From positions 1 through 24,249 of the forward strand of contig JAHWGX010000067.1 of the NCBI GenBank assembly GCA_019323655.1: a stretch of DNA of 24,249 nucleotides. Direction: 5' to 3'. The notes under the pieces are model-generated. The model was not told where the DNA came from, made no database searches, and saw only the letters and a list, made by a program, of their open reading frames with translations. The stretch comes from Candidatus Woesearchaeota archaeon. GTDB taxonomy: Archaea > Nanobdellota > Nanobdellia > Woesearchaeales > GW2011-AR4. Positions 1 to 7,727 of the stretch are shown here, one piece after another; the first letter of the stretch is position 1, and each line of letters begins with the position of its first letter. Both the position numbers and the translations under genes were made by a program.

Positions 1-37
1 ATAGCCCATTTACGTTTTTTTCATTTAATTTTGGCAT
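1..37 (-). CDS. Partial CDS, 5' end only, product unknown
   Basis: Only the first twelve codons lie in the window (MPKLNEKNVNGL...), read leftwards from an ATG at 37. The start is well supported: an eight-base AGGAGGTG Shine-Dalgarno site (complement of 43-50) sits five bases upstream of the ATG, the strongest ribosome-binding site in the window, and a TATA-like element (complement of about 84-92) lies further upstream. Such a strong site contrasts with the mostly leaderless genes that follow. The product cannot be identified from this stub. Confidence 0.6.
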   Translation of the reverse strand, partial: MPKLNEKNVNGL

Positions 38-42
38 AAAAA

Positions 43-50
43 CACCTCCT
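43..50 (-). promoter_or_regulatory. Strong Shine-Dalgarno site
   Basis: AGGAGGTG on the minus strand, five bases before the ATG at 37. It is close to a full match to the 16S anti-Shine-Dalgarno sequence and decides the start of the partial left-edge gene. Confidence 0.7.
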
Positions 51-182
51 GTTGTTAGAAATTGCTAAGAAAATAATGGTTGCTTTATAAACTTAAGAAA
101 ATGTAAACCAATTACGGTACTATACAATTGATTTTGCTTAAACACAAAAAACAAATAACTATTTAAACTTCAAAATGTTTAT

Positions 183-193
183 TTTAATATATA
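183..193 (+). promoter_or_regulatory. Likely TATA box for the DUF3307-like gene
   Basis: TTTAATATATA centred about 25 bases before the GTG at 213, the spacing expected for a leaderless archaeal transcript. An alternative element at 148-166 resembles the promoter cassette found at 576-595 and 2796-2815. The rest of 51-212 is AT-rich with no other recognisable feature. Confidence 0.45.
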
Positions 194-212
194 CCAAAAA
201 CATTGATATAAG

Positions 213-566
213 GTGGTCACTTTGTTGGGAATATTCACAATCCTTCTTTTGGCTCATTTTGTCAGTGACTGGTTTTTTCAGCCTGACAAATGGAGAGAGA
301 CAAAAATCAAAATACCTAAATTAAGGCTTTTTCATTGCGTTCAATATTCAATCTTATTTGTTCCAGTCTTGTATTTTTTTGAAATAAATTTATTATGGAT
401 TATTTGGATTTTTATTACTCATCTTCTAATTGATGATTACAGATTTGTAAACTGGTGGAATAAGAATATAAGAAAAGCAACAAAACCATTACCTCAATGG
501 TATCCAGCAGTCCAAGATCAAATACTACATATTTTAGCTTTAGCTGTTATAGCAGCTTTTTGTTGA
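213..566 (+). CDS. DUF3307-like integral membrane protein
   Basis: A 117-residue protein with about three hydrophobic segments. The opening motif AHFVSDWFFQ (residues 14-23), followed by HLLIDDYRF and a late DQILHI, matches the pattern of conserved His/Asp/Gln residues in membrane helices typical of the DUF3307 family, whose biochemical role is unknown. The start is a GTG at 213, about 25 bases after a TATA element, so the mRNA may be leaderless. AGGTGGTC at 211-218 could instead act as a ribosome site for TTG codons at 222 or 225, which would shorten the protein by three or four residues. It stands alone upstream of the DUF2157 operon, which has its own promoter. Family assignment is from motif recall and is moderately sure. 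Confidence 0.7.
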   Translation: MVTLLGIFTILLLAHFVSDWFFQPDKWRETKIKIPKLRLFHCVQYSILFVPVLYFFEINLLWIIWIFITHLLIDDYRFVNWWNKNIRKATKPLPQWYPAVQDQILHILALAVIAAFC

Positions 567-575
567 AATCCTAAA

Positions 576-595
576 AAAACAAATAAGTTTTTAAA
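576..595 (+). promoter_or_regulatory. Promoter of DUF2157 operon, shared 20-bp cassette
   Basis: AAAACAAATAAGTTTTTAAA, ending in a TATA element (588-595) centred 26-27 bases before the ATG at 618, so transcription should begin at or next to the start codon. The same 20 bases occur exactly at 2796-2815 before the Cys-rich membrane protein gene. Confidence 0.65.
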
Positions 596-617
596 TTACA
601 GCTTTCAAGGCGATATT

Positions 618-1190
618 ATGCACACTAATAAAAGAGGTGCGGCGTCTTTTGGCACTATTGTGGCAATATTTGGCTCTATCTTAATTGCATTGGGAATTGC
701 ATGGCTTATAGCCCAAAACTGGCATCAAATGCATGCAGCGCTGAAGATAATAATCCTTCTTGCAGTAACAAGCGCAGCTTACATATCTGGAATAATGTTT
801 CGTGTTAGGGATTATTCTGGAATAGGAGAGGCATTGCTTATTTTAGGCGCGTTATTGTTCACCCTCAGCGTTTTTTTAATCGCACAAATATTTGCGACAA
901 GCGTGAGCTGGCAAGGCAAATCATGGCTTTGGTTTTTAGCATTTGGCGGTGTTCTTTTGGCTTCGTATATCCTCCAATCAAATTTAAGCTACACCATTGC
1001 GATAGCTGAGTATGTAATTTGGGTATTCACCCAGACTTTTGCATTTTTTGAAAAAACAGGGAGGCTTGATGCCAGCGGAGGATTGATATTGACTGTTTTT
1101 TTTGTCATAAGCGGAATATTAGTTGGGCTAATCGCGGCAGAAACATGGCGCCTTAAACGGAGGGAACTAAAATCTGGTGGAACTATTTAG
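618..1190 (+). CDS. DUF2157-type membrane protein
   Basis: A 190-residue polytopic membrane protein with about five or six hydrophobic segments. Its first half (residues 9-60) carries the DUF2157 pattern: a Gly-rich helix (TIVAIFGSILIALGIAWLIA), then QNW, then a second helix after ALK. The function of DUF2157 proteins is unknown; in many bacteria they are encoded with, or fused to, DUF4401 and GDYXXLXY proteins, and that arrangement is seen here. The ATG at 618 fits a leaderless transcript. The C-terminus is a short basic tail (WRLKRRELK). The next gene's reading frame is already open inside the last 34 bases of this one, and a GGAGGG lies at 1159-1164, suggesting an overlapping, translationally coupled second gene. 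A frameshift joining both is a less likely alternative. Confidence 0.7.
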   Translation: MHTNKRGAASFGTIVAIFGSILIALGIAWLIAQNWHQMHAALKIIILLAVTSAAYISGIMFRVRDYSGIGEALLILGALLFTLSVFLIAQIFATSVSWQGKSWLWFLAFGGVLLASYILQSNLSYTIAIAEYVIWVFTQTFAFFEKTGRLDASGGLILTVFFVISGILVGLIAAETWRLKRRELKSGGTI

Positions 1191-1297
1191 GGTCAATTTT
1201 TTGGATAGTACCGATTATTGTTATATTAGCGCTGATTTCGCTCTTTAGGCATATATTCAAAAAAAAATCAGCGAATTATAGAGATTACCTTAAATTA

Positions 1298-2278
1298 TTG
1301 ATTGGAGTCATCTCCTCTAATGTTATTTTTTGGATTTCTTTGATGTTTTTCAGGATTAACAAAATCCAAGGCGCCGTTTTTGTAATCTTAATTGCATTTA
1401 TTATTCTTATTTTCTATTCTTATGCAGTAAAGTCCTCTCAGGGGCTTGTTCTTTCAATGATAGATCTGGTAGCTATAGTCGTACTGCAGTATTTTGCTTT
1501 CTGCGAATCTGCTGATAAAATTGTACTCCCAAGCATGCTGGCATTTTACCTGCTAACAATCGGGGTTATCGTTTACGGAATGAGCCTTTATCACAGGGCA
1601 ATAAATCACGAGTTTGGCGGAGTTTACCAATTTTGGAGTTGCTTATACCTCTTACTGTTTGGCTATATAATCAGCTTTCAAGCTTTATTGCCTTACTTGT
1701 GGACTAAAGAAGCGATTGTTTCAGCATCTTCCTCAGTACTTTTGATATTGGTTTCTTCTATCGGGCTGGTTATACTAATGGCGGGGATAATAAACTCAGC
1801 AAGAAGCAAAAATATCCACAGCAAAGAGGCAATAGGTTTTGTTTTGGTAGTAGCCTTGCTTGCAATCCTGATAGGACTAACAAGTTTTGTTGCTGATGAG
1901 GATACAGGCTATGGCCGCCATAAAGCACCTTCTGATATTTCAACTAAAATATGGTTATTTTGGATTATAGATAACATTGTATTTTTAGGTGTTATCCTTT
2001 GGATTATATTCTATGGGACCTGGCAGAAATTGCCTTCTGCGGTTAATCTGGGAATATTCTTTTTTGCATTGGATATAATCACTAGGTATATTGGGTTTAT
2101 TATGGACTTTTGGGGGTATACCAGCTTAAGCGTGATATTTATAACAGGCGGGATTCTTTTGCTTTTTGGCGGATATTTTATCGAGAAATTCAGGAGAAAA
2201 TTGATTGCACAAACTCAAGTTGGGACTCCTGCTTTGGCAACAAAACCGGCAAGGGTTTACAGAAAAATAAGAAAATGA
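1298..2278 (+). CDS. DUF2157/DUF4401-like membrane protein; start codon uncertain
   Basis: About ten hydrophobic segments. The C-terminal block (NLGIFFFALDIITRYIGF, a small-residue helix, then EKFRRKL) is characteristic of the C-terminal part of DUF2157/DUF4401 membrane proteins. Coordinates start at TTG 1298, the first conventional start codon, but the frame is open back to 1157 and the extra stretch encodes a convincing membrane helix (WWNYLGSIFWIVPIIVILAL). A GGAGGG at 1159-1164 lies seven bases before an in-frame ATC at 1172. The true protein therefore probably begins near 1172 (368 aa) using a non-standard AUC start, or an ATG that was mutated or misread. The gene overlaps the next by ATGA (2275-2278), so the two are translationally coupled. 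Function is unknown; a role with its operon partners in the cell membrane is inferred. Confidence 0.7.
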   Translation: MIGVISSNVIFWISLMFFRINKIQGAVFVILIAFIILIFYSYAVKSSQGLVLSMIDLVAIVVLQYFAFCESADKIVLPSMLAFYLLTIGVIVYGMSLYHRAINHEFGGVYQFWSCLYLLLFGYIISFQALLPYLWTKEAIVSASSSVLLILVSSIGLVILMAGIINSARSKNIHSKEAIGFVLVVALLAILIGLTSFVADEDTGYGRHKAPSDISTKIWLFWIIDNIVFLGVILWIIFYGTWQKLPSAVNLGIFFFALDIITRYIGFIMDFWGYTSLSVIFITGGILLLFGGYFIEKFRRKLIAQTQVGTPALATKPARVYRKIRK

Positions 2279-2790
2279 ACAAGCAATATGCCCGAGTTAT
2301 TATTGCGTTAACAATTCTGATGGGGGGAGCTTTAGCTTTTGCCTTGTATCTCTATTGGCCGCTTCTTACTGGACAGACAATTGTACTGGCTCTAAGGCCT
2401 GTTGACCCTTTTGACATATTTAGAGGCCAGTATATGACCCTCAATTATGAAATAAGCACTATTCCTGCTTTAGAAGGAGTTGAGCAGGGAGATAAAATTT
2501 ATGTGGCTCTTGAGCCGGATGAGAATGGTATCTGGAGATATAGAGAATCTTCATTGGCCAGACCAGAGCAGGGAATATTTATCAGAGGAACTGTAAAATC
2601 TGTTTACAGCAGCATGAGGGTAGAATATGGAATTGAGCAATTTTTCTTTGAGAGAGGCGCGAGTTTACCCAGAATGAATATTACGGTGGAAGCGAAAGTA
2701 GACAGCTTTGGGAGAGCAAGAATATCCAATTTATTGCATAATGGAAAACCAGTAGAAGTAGGGTACCAAAATATCAGTTTAACTTCTTGA
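2275..2790 (+). CDS. GDYXXLXY-family membrane-anchored protein
   Basis: A 171-residue protein with one N-terminal membrane segment (residues 8-28) and an extracytoplasmic domain. The block RPVDPFDIFRGQYMTLNYEI (41-60) is the signature of the GDYXXLXY family, here with Gln in place of Asp (GQYMTLNY). The ATG at 2275 overlaps the previous stop codon as ATGA and is preferred over a longer open frame starting at 2110, which lies wholly inside the upstream gene in another frame. Members of this family are regularly encoded next to DUF2157/DUF4401 membrane proteins, as here; no biochemical activity is known to me. The operon appears to end after this gene, since the next gene has its own promoter 18 bases downstream. 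Confidence 0.8.
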   Translation: MNKQYARVIIALTILMGGALAFALYLYWPLLTGQTIVLALRPVDPFDIFRGQYMTLNYEISTIPALEGVEQGDKIYVALEPDENGIWRYRESSLARPEQGIFIRGTVKSVYSSMRVEYGIEQFFFERGASLPRMNITVEAKVDSFGRARISNLLHNGKPVEVGYQNISLTS

Positions 2791-2795
2791 GCCAG

Positions 2796-2815
2796 AAAAC
2801 AAATAAGTTTTTAAA
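2796..2815 (+). promoter_or_regulatory. Promoter cassette identical to that at 576-595
   Basis: Same 20 bases as 576-595; the TATA part (2808-2815) is centred 27-28 bases before the ATG at 2839. Confidence 0.6.
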
Positions 2816-2838
2816 CTTCTAAGTATTTAGGTTATTTT

Positions 2839-3429
2839 ATGTCAAAATTCAAACAAGTGCTTTTGGCAGTTGCGATTGCAATAGTTCTTGCATTTTTTGT
2901 AGGCTTCGGGATAGCAGCATTTTATGAAGAGCCCGAATATGAAGATTTTTGCGGAAATGTAGAGAACAAACAATTTTTTATCAAGGAGGAATGCGAGGCA
3001 AATGGAGGAAAGTGGTCTGAATATGGAGAAAGACCTTTAACTCTTAAGGAAAACCAATACCTCTGCACAAAAGGAATCGAAACGGGGACAGGAGAGTTTA
3101 CTTTCAACTGCCAAACAAGCGATGAAGAAGCGAGGGGAGGGTATTGCGACGTTACTTATACCTGCAGGACAGAATTTGAAGGTGTAAGGGAAGTCTATAA
3201 CAGAAATGTCTTCATTATTGCAACAATATTTGGTTTAATAGCGCTGATTACAGGATTCTTTTTGAAGGTGTCAAGCGTCAGCGCAGGCATGATGGGCGGA
3301 GGAATTCTGACGGTATTTTACGGCATTATAAGGTACTGGTCAGGGTTGCAGAATTACGGCAGGTTTACTGTTTTAGGCATTGCTTTGGCAATATTAATAT
3401 GGCTTGGCTACAAGAAACTAAAGAGCTAG
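2839..3429 (+). CDS. Cys-rich membrane protein, function unknown
   Basis: A 196-residue protein with an N-terminal hydrophobic helix (residues 7-28), a hydrophilic middle of about 95 residues and probably three further helices (about 125-142, 147-165, 176-192). The middle holds all six cysteines (C38, C52, C76, C91, C103, C109) and a CEANGGKW motif (52-59), so an exported loop stabilised by up to three disulfides is likely; that is inference. The ATG at 2839 fits a leaderless transcript. The promoter is shared word for word with the DUF2157 operon, suggesting joint control. I recognise no family; similar small Cys-loop membrane proteins occur in DPANN genomes, but I cannot name one. Confidence 0.75.
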   Translation: MSKFKQVLLAVAIAIVLAFFVGFGIAAFYEEPEYEDFCGNVENKQFFIKEECEANGGKWSEYGERPLTLKENQYLCTKGIETGTGEFTFNCQTSDEEARGGYCDVTYTCRTEFEGVREVYNRNVFIIATIFGLIALITGFFLKVSSVSAGMMGGGILTVFYGIIRYWSGLQNYGRFTVLGIALAILIWLGYKKLKS

Positions 3430-3436
3430 ACAATAG

Positions 3437-3444
3437 TTTTTAAA
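3437..3444 (+). promoter_or_regulatory. TATA box of the tRNA methyltransferase gene
   Basis: TTTTTAAA centred 26-27 bases before the ATG at 3467; leaderless spacing. Confidence 0.6.
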
Positions 3445-3466
3445 TTCTGAATTTTTCTATTCTTTT

Positions 3467-4549
3467 ATGAAGCATATTTTTGTTTTGTCAAAGGAAAACT
3501 TAAGGATTGCAAGAGAAGAAGTCGTTACAATTTTAAAAGCCAATAAAATCAATTTAATTAAAAATATATTACTCGTTGAAATAAGCAACAATAGTGTCAT
3601 TAAACGATTAACAAAAAGGCTGGCGTATACAAACTCGATCTATGCTTTGTTATTTGAATCAAATTATGGGGGTTTTATTAATGATATGGAGAATTTTGAC
3701 TGGGGCTTGGTTTATAAAGATAATTTTTGCGTTAGAGCAAATATGGTTAGTTCAATAATTAAAAATTCAATAAAAAACAGTACCATATCTAATAAAAAAA
3801 ATAAAGTAATTAATGAAAAATACTCGGAAAAAAATCTCGCTTCTTATGTGTGGAAAAAAGTAAAAAAACCAGAAGTTAATCTTGAAACTCCGAAGACACA
3901 TATAGAAATATTCTTTACAGAAGACAGGATATTCTGCGGCCTTTTATTGAAGAAATTGAGGCATACTTTTGAAGAAAGGAAATCCCATCTGAGGCCCAGG
4001 CCAAGCCCTGTTTCCCTGCACCCAAAACTGGCAAGGGCTATGGTAAACTTGACCGGAGCAAAAGAAAATGACCTAATTGTTGACCCTTTCTGCGGCTCCG
4101 GGGGGATATTGATAGAAGCAGGGCTGATGGGGATGAAGACTGTTGGCTATGACATCAATAAAAAAATGGTGTGGAAGTCAATGGTTAACCTGAGGCATTA
4201 TAAAATCAAAAATTATAGGCTTGCAGTAAAGGATTTTTTTAAGATTTGCAGAAAATATAATTATATTGTTTCTGACTTGCCTTACGGGCTGAATACAAAT
4301 ATAATGGAAAACATCAGGGTTACGAAGCACAATAGAAAAGAGCTTAATAATTACCTTAAAAAATTTTACAGCAGGGTAATAAAACAATTGGAAAAAATTT
4401 TGCTGAAAAGGGCAGTAATAATATTTCCGAGCTATATAGATTATAAAAAAATTTTAAAAAATTCCAAGTTAAAATTGAGAAAGGAATTTGAAAGCTATGT
4501 CCATAGCAGTTTGACAAGAAAGATCCTGGTTTTGGAGGCTACTTCCTGA
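3467..4549 (+). CDS. THUMP-type tRNA guanosine-N2 methyltransferase (Trm-G10/Trm11-like)
   Basis: A 360-residue protein of the archaeal Trm-G10/Trm11 type, which methylates the exocyclic N2 of G10 in tRNA using S-adenosylmethionine. The N-terminal part (about 1-165) is the THUMP-containing tRNA-binding region. The catalytic Rossmann domain follows, with the linker RPSPVSLHPKLARAMVNL (178-195), SAM-binding motif I DPFCGSGGILIEA (206-218), the acidic strand-2 residue in GYDIN (227-231) and catalytic motif IV SDLPYG (269-274). The THUMP half is noticeably more AT-rich and Lys/Asn-rich than the catalytic half. In other archaea and eukaryotes Trm11-type enzymes are activated by the zinc protein Trm112, and a Trm112-like gene lies at 22237-22410. 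The 3' end overlaps convergent ppsA by 11 bases. One or two methyl transfers cannot be told from sequence. Confidence 0.88.
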   Translation: MKHIFVLSKENLRIAREEVVTILKANKINLIKNILLVEISNNSVIKRLTKRLAYTNSIYALLFESNYGGFINDMENFDWGLVYKDNFCVRANMVSSIIKNSIKNSTISNKKNKVINEKYSEKNLASYVWKKVKKPEVNLETPKTHIEIFFTEDRIFCGLLLKKLRHTFEERKSHLRPRPSPVSLHPKLARAMVNLTGAKENDLIVDPFCGSGGILIEAGLMGMKTVGYDINKKMVWKSMVNLRHYKIKNYRLAVKDFFKICRKYNYIVSDLPYGLNTNIMENIRVTKHNRKELNNYLKKFYSRVIKQLEKILLKRAVIIFPSYIDYKKILKNSKLKLRKEFESYVHSSLTRKILVLEATS

Positions 4550-6950
4550 GTTTTTCTTCCTCTTTTTGCACCAAAATTGTGGTTTTTAGTATGGCGTCCG
4601 GTGTCAGAGACATAGAGTCAATGCCGCATTCAACCAAAAACTTTGCAAATTCCGGGTCAGAGGAAGGCCTGTCTCCGCAAATGCCTATCTTCCTTTTATT
4701 CTTTTTAGCAACTTTAATTACCTGTGCGACTAGCCGCTTTACAGCCATATTGCTTTCATCATAAACTGATGCAACCAACTCTGAATCCCTGTCCAGGCCA
4801 AGCGTGAGCTGTGTCAAGTCATTTGTACCTATGCTGAATCCGTCAAAGACCCTTGAGAATTCATCTGCAAGAATAACATTGGACGGTATTTCGCACATGA
4901 CATACAATTCGAGGCTGTTTTTTCCCTGACGCAGGCCGTTTTTCTCCATTTCCATGATTACCTTTTTCCCTTCCTCTACAGTCCTGCAGAAAGGAACCAT
5001 CACTTTCACGTTATTCAGCCCCATAACATCCCTCACCTTTTTTAGCGCTTTGCATTCAAGAGCAAAAGCATCTTTATACTCTCTGGAGTAATATCTTGAA
5101 GCGCCTCTCCACCCTATCATTGGATTGCTTTCTTTCGGCTCGAAGTAGCTGCCGCCAACAAGGTTTGCATACTCATTGCTCTTAAAATCAGAGAGCCTTA
5201 CAATGACATCATTCGGGTAGAAAGCAGCAGCAAGTGTTGCAATTCCTTCAGCTAATTTGTCAACAAAGAAATCTGCCTTATTTTTTTCATACCCTTTTAT
5301 TATGCTCAAAATCTCTTTTTTTGTTTCGCCGTCCCTTATTTTTTCAAAATGGAGCAGAGCCAATGGGTGGACTTTGATGTAGGAGCTTATTATAAACTCC
5401 TGCCTTGCAAGGCCAATACCGTCGTTGGGGGTAAAGCTCAGCTCAAATGCCTTGTCAGGATTGCCCAGATTCATCATTATCTTTGTTTTCGGCCTTTTCA
5501 GCTTCTTCAGGTTGATTCTTTTTACAGCGTATTTTAACAGCCCATCATAAACATTGCCTTCTGTCCCCTCTGCGCAGCTTACTGTTATGTTTTTTCCGTT
5601 CTTTATTTTCTCAGTTCCGAAGCCTGTCCCAACCACGCATGGGATTCCGAGTTCGCGTGCAATTATTGCAGCATGGCATGTCCTGCCGCCGCGGTTTGTA
5701 ACTATTGCAGAAGCGGATTTCATAAGAGGCTCCCAGTCAGGGTCAGTCATCTCTGTTACGAGGACTTCGCCTTTTTTGAACCTGCTTATGTCCTTGATAT
5801 CTTTGATTATATGCGCTTTGCCCCTGCCTATTTTTGAGCCTATGCTGAGTCCGGATATAATGACTTTTCCCTTTTCTTTCAGCGCGTATTCTTCAAGAAT
5901 ATTCACGTCTTTCTGGCTCTGGACAGTTTCCGGCCTTGCCTGCACTATGAAGAGCTTTCCGGTTTTTCCGTCCTTTGCCCACTCCATGTCCATTGGCTTG
6001 AATTTTCCTGCTTTTTCTGAATAGTGCTCCTCGATAGCAACTGCCCATCTTGCCAGTTGAAGAATCTCATTTTCGCTTATGCAGAACTTATTCCTGTAAG
6101 CTTCGGAGACTTCAACATTTCTTGTTGTTGCCTTTGCGCCTGTTTCGCTGTAGATCATCTTTATCTGCTTTGAGCCAAGCTTTTTGCTTATTATGGGCCT
6201 ATATTGCTCCAGTGTCGGCTTGAAAACATAGAACTGGTCAGGGTTTACCACGCCCTTGACAACATTCTCTCCAAGGCCGTAAGAGCCATTAATAAGGACA
6301 GCGTTTTTGAAGCCCGTTTCCGTGTCGATGGAAAACATTACGCCTGAGCTTGACAGGTCGCTTCTTACCATTTTCTGGATTCCTATGCTTAATGCAATCT
6401 TAAAATGGCCAAAGCCTTTGTCTGACCTGTAGGAGATAGCCCTGTTTGTGAATAAGGATGCAAAACACTTTTTGCAGGCTTCCAGCAACGCATGATGCCC
6501 TTTTATGTTCAGGTAGGTTTCCTGCTGGCCTGCGAAACTTGCATCCGGCAGGTCTTCTGCTGTCGCGGAGCTCCTTACTGCCACATCCGTATTTGGGCCG
6601 TATTCTTTGCACAGTTTTTTGTAAGCCGCGGTTATAGAATTTTTAAGCTCTTCAGGAAGCTCTGCCTGCAAAATGGTTTCCCTTACTTTTCTCCCTCTTG
6701 AAGCAAGATTCTGCATGTCATGGGTATTGACATCAGAAAGAATTTTTTTTATTTTTTCCTCGATGCCGGCTTTTTTCAGCAGGTAATGGTAAGCATAGGC
6801 AGTGACTGCAAATCCGTTTGGAATATTTACCCCTTTTTTGGTCAAGTTGCGGTACATCTCCCCCAAAGATGCATTTTTCCCCCCTACAAAGGGAACATCA
6901 CCTATTTCCAATTCATTAAACCACAGAACAAACTCTTTTTTTTTGCTCAT
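4539..6950 (-). CDS. ppsA: Phosphoenolpyruvate synthase (pyruvate, water dikinase)
   Basis: An 803-residue enzyme, normal length for the family, converting pyruvate, ATP and water to PEP, AMP and phosphate; it feeds gluconeogenesis or, in some archaea, may run toward pyruvate. The N-terminal ATP-grasp-like domain has VGGKNASLGEM (22-32), the swivelling phosphohistidine domain has GGRTCHAAI with catalytic H426, and the C-terminal PEP/pyruvate barrel has GIGLARQEF, SIGTNDLTQLTLGLDRDS and GICGDRPSSDPEF with the catalytic Cys. All main catalytic motifs are intact. The ATG at 6950 is chosen; an upstream in-frame TTG at 6971 adds seven residues without family support. AAGTGGTAGT just before the ATG may be a weak ribosome site. 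It is divergent from the P-loop ATPase gene at 7038. Confidence 0.95.
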   Translation of the reverse strand: MSKKKEFVLWFNELEIGDVPFVGGKNASLGEMYRNLTKKGVNIPNGFAVTAYAYHYLLKKAGIEEKIKKILSDVNTHDMQNLASRGRKVRETILQAELPEELKNSITAAYKKLCKEYGPNTDVAVRSSATAEDLPDASFAGQQETYLNIKGHHALLEACKKCFASLFTNRAISYRSDKGFGHFKIALSIGIQKMVRSDLSSSGVMFSIDTETGFKNAVLINGSYGLGENVVKGVVNPDQFYVFKPTLEQYRPIISKKLGSKQIKMIYSETGAKATTRNVEVSEAYRNKFCISENEILQLARWAVAIEEHYSEKAGKFKPMDMEWAKDGKTGKLFIVQARPETVQSQKDVNILEEYALKEKGKVIISGLSIGSKIGRGKAHIIKDIKDISRFKKGEVLVTEMTDPDWEPLMKSASAIVTNRGGRTCHAAIIARELGIPCVVGTGFGTEKIKNGKNITVSCAEGTEGNVYDGLLKYAVKRINLKKLKRPKTKIMMNLGNPDKAFELSFTPNDGIGLARQEFIISSYIKVHPLALLHFEKIRDGETKKEILSIIKGYEKNKADFFVDKLAEGIATLAAAFYPNDVIVRLSDFKSNEYANLVGGSYFEPKESNPMIGWRGASRYYSREYKDAFALECKALKKVRDVMGLNNVKVMVPFCRTVEEGKKVIMEMEKNGLRQGKNSLELYVMCEIPSNVILADEFSRVFDGFSIGTNDLTQLTLGLDRDSELVASVYDESNMAVKRLVAQVIKVAKKNKRKIGICGDRPSSDPEFAKFLVECGIDSMSLTPDAILKTTILVQKEEEKLRK

Positions 6951-6980
6951 ACTACCACTTAATGCAAACAAGAGAAGAGA

Positions 6981-6990
6981 TTATTTAAAG
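6981..6990 (-). promoter_or_regulatory. Likely TATA box of ppsA
   Basis: CTTTAAATAA on the minus strand, about 35 bases before the ATG at 6950, predicting a leader of roughly ten bases. Confidence 0.45.
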
Positions 6991-7006
6991 TTTTTGTTTG
7001 CAAATA

Positions 7007-7015
7007 TTTTTATAT
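7007..7015 (+). promoter_or_regulatory. TATA box of the Zot-like ATPase gene
   Basis: TTTTTATAT centred 26-27 bases before the ATG at 7038; leaderless spacing, with the divergent ppsA promoter next to it. Confidence 0.6.
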
Positions 7016-7037
7016 CCTTTAAGTTATACTCTCTTAT

Positions 7038-7727
7038 ATGGGAATTTTAGACGTGTTTAGGAATATTGGTGTAAAAAAGGACAAAGAGCCTTATGTTCCT
7101 TTTGAGCCTGCTAAAACCGATAAGGGCAGCTATGACGAGTTTTTTGACAAGCTTAGGAAGAGCAGCCTTATTCTGCTGATAATAGGCAAGAGGGGGAGCG
7201 GAAAAACTTCATTAGGGATGAAGTTTCTTGAGTTTTTTCATAAGGAAGCAGGGAGAAAGTGCTATACTTTAGGGTATGAGAGCACAAGGCTTCCGTGGTG
7301 GCTGAAAAAAGTGGATTCCATAGAGAAGATACCCAATAATGCGATAGCTTTGTTTGACGAAGGCGCTATATTTTTTTCTGCCCGCGAGTCAATGAAAAGC
7401 ATAAACAAGGAGCTGAGCAAAATAATGGCTGTTGCGAGGCATAAGAATTTAACTTTGGTTTTAATAACTCAAAATTCTGCCATGATAGACCTTAATGTTT
7501 TAAGGCTTGCAGACACTCTGCTTCTGAAGGAGCCTTCATTGCTGCAGTCAAATTTTGAGAGAAAGGTTCTGAAAGATATCTATGAGAAAATAAGGCCGGT
7601 TTTTGCAGGGGTAAAGGAAAAAAAGGCTTATTTTTATGTCTGGGATGATGATTTTCAGGGTATGGTAAAATATTCTTTGCCTTATTTCTGGAGCGAGAAG
7701 GTAAGCAAGTCTTTCAGGAACCTATAA
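7038..7727 (+). CDS. Zot/HerA-superfamily P-loop ATPase
   Basis: A 229-residue ATPase with a hydrophobic strand leading into Walker A GKRGSGKTS (50-58), a Walker B strand ending in FDEGA (106-110), and a sensor-like LVLITQN strand about fifty residues later. The pattern is that of zonular-occludens-toxin-like and FtsK/HerA-type ATPases, which pump or remodel DNA or pilus/virion components. There is no membrane segment, so it should be cytoplasmic. Such stand-alone ATPases are common in small archaeal genomes, but the substrate is unknown. The gene has its own leaderless promoter and overlaps the convergent PfkB kinase gene by six bases. NurA lies beyond the kinase gene on the other strand; HerA works with NurA in archaea, but this protein lacks HerA's extra N-terminal domain and length, so that pairing is not claimed. 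Confidence 0.75.
   Translation: MGILDVFRNIGVKKDKEPYVPFEPAKTDKGSYDEFFDKLRKSSLILLIIGKRGSGKTSLGMKFLEFFHKEAGRKCYTLGYESTRLPWWLKKVDSIEKIPNNAIALFDEGAIFFSARESMKSINKELSKIMAVARHKNLTLVLITQNSAMIDLNVLRLADTLLLKEPSLLQSNFERKVLKDIYEKIRPVFAGVKEKKAYFYVWDDDFQGMVKYSLPYFWSEKVSKSFRNL

Noticed and set aside
2110..2274. N-terminal extension of the GDYXXLXY protein
   Set aside because: It lies entirely inside the upstream membrane-protein gene in another frame; the ATGA overlap at 2275 and the membrane helix directly after it mark the true start.
5349..6024. Plus-strand frames under ppsA
   Set aside because: They are shadows of an intact, motif-complete PEP synthase on the other strand.
6951..6971. Seven-residue longer PEP synthase starting at a TTG
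   Set aside because: No family support and a poor initiator compared with the ATG at 6950.
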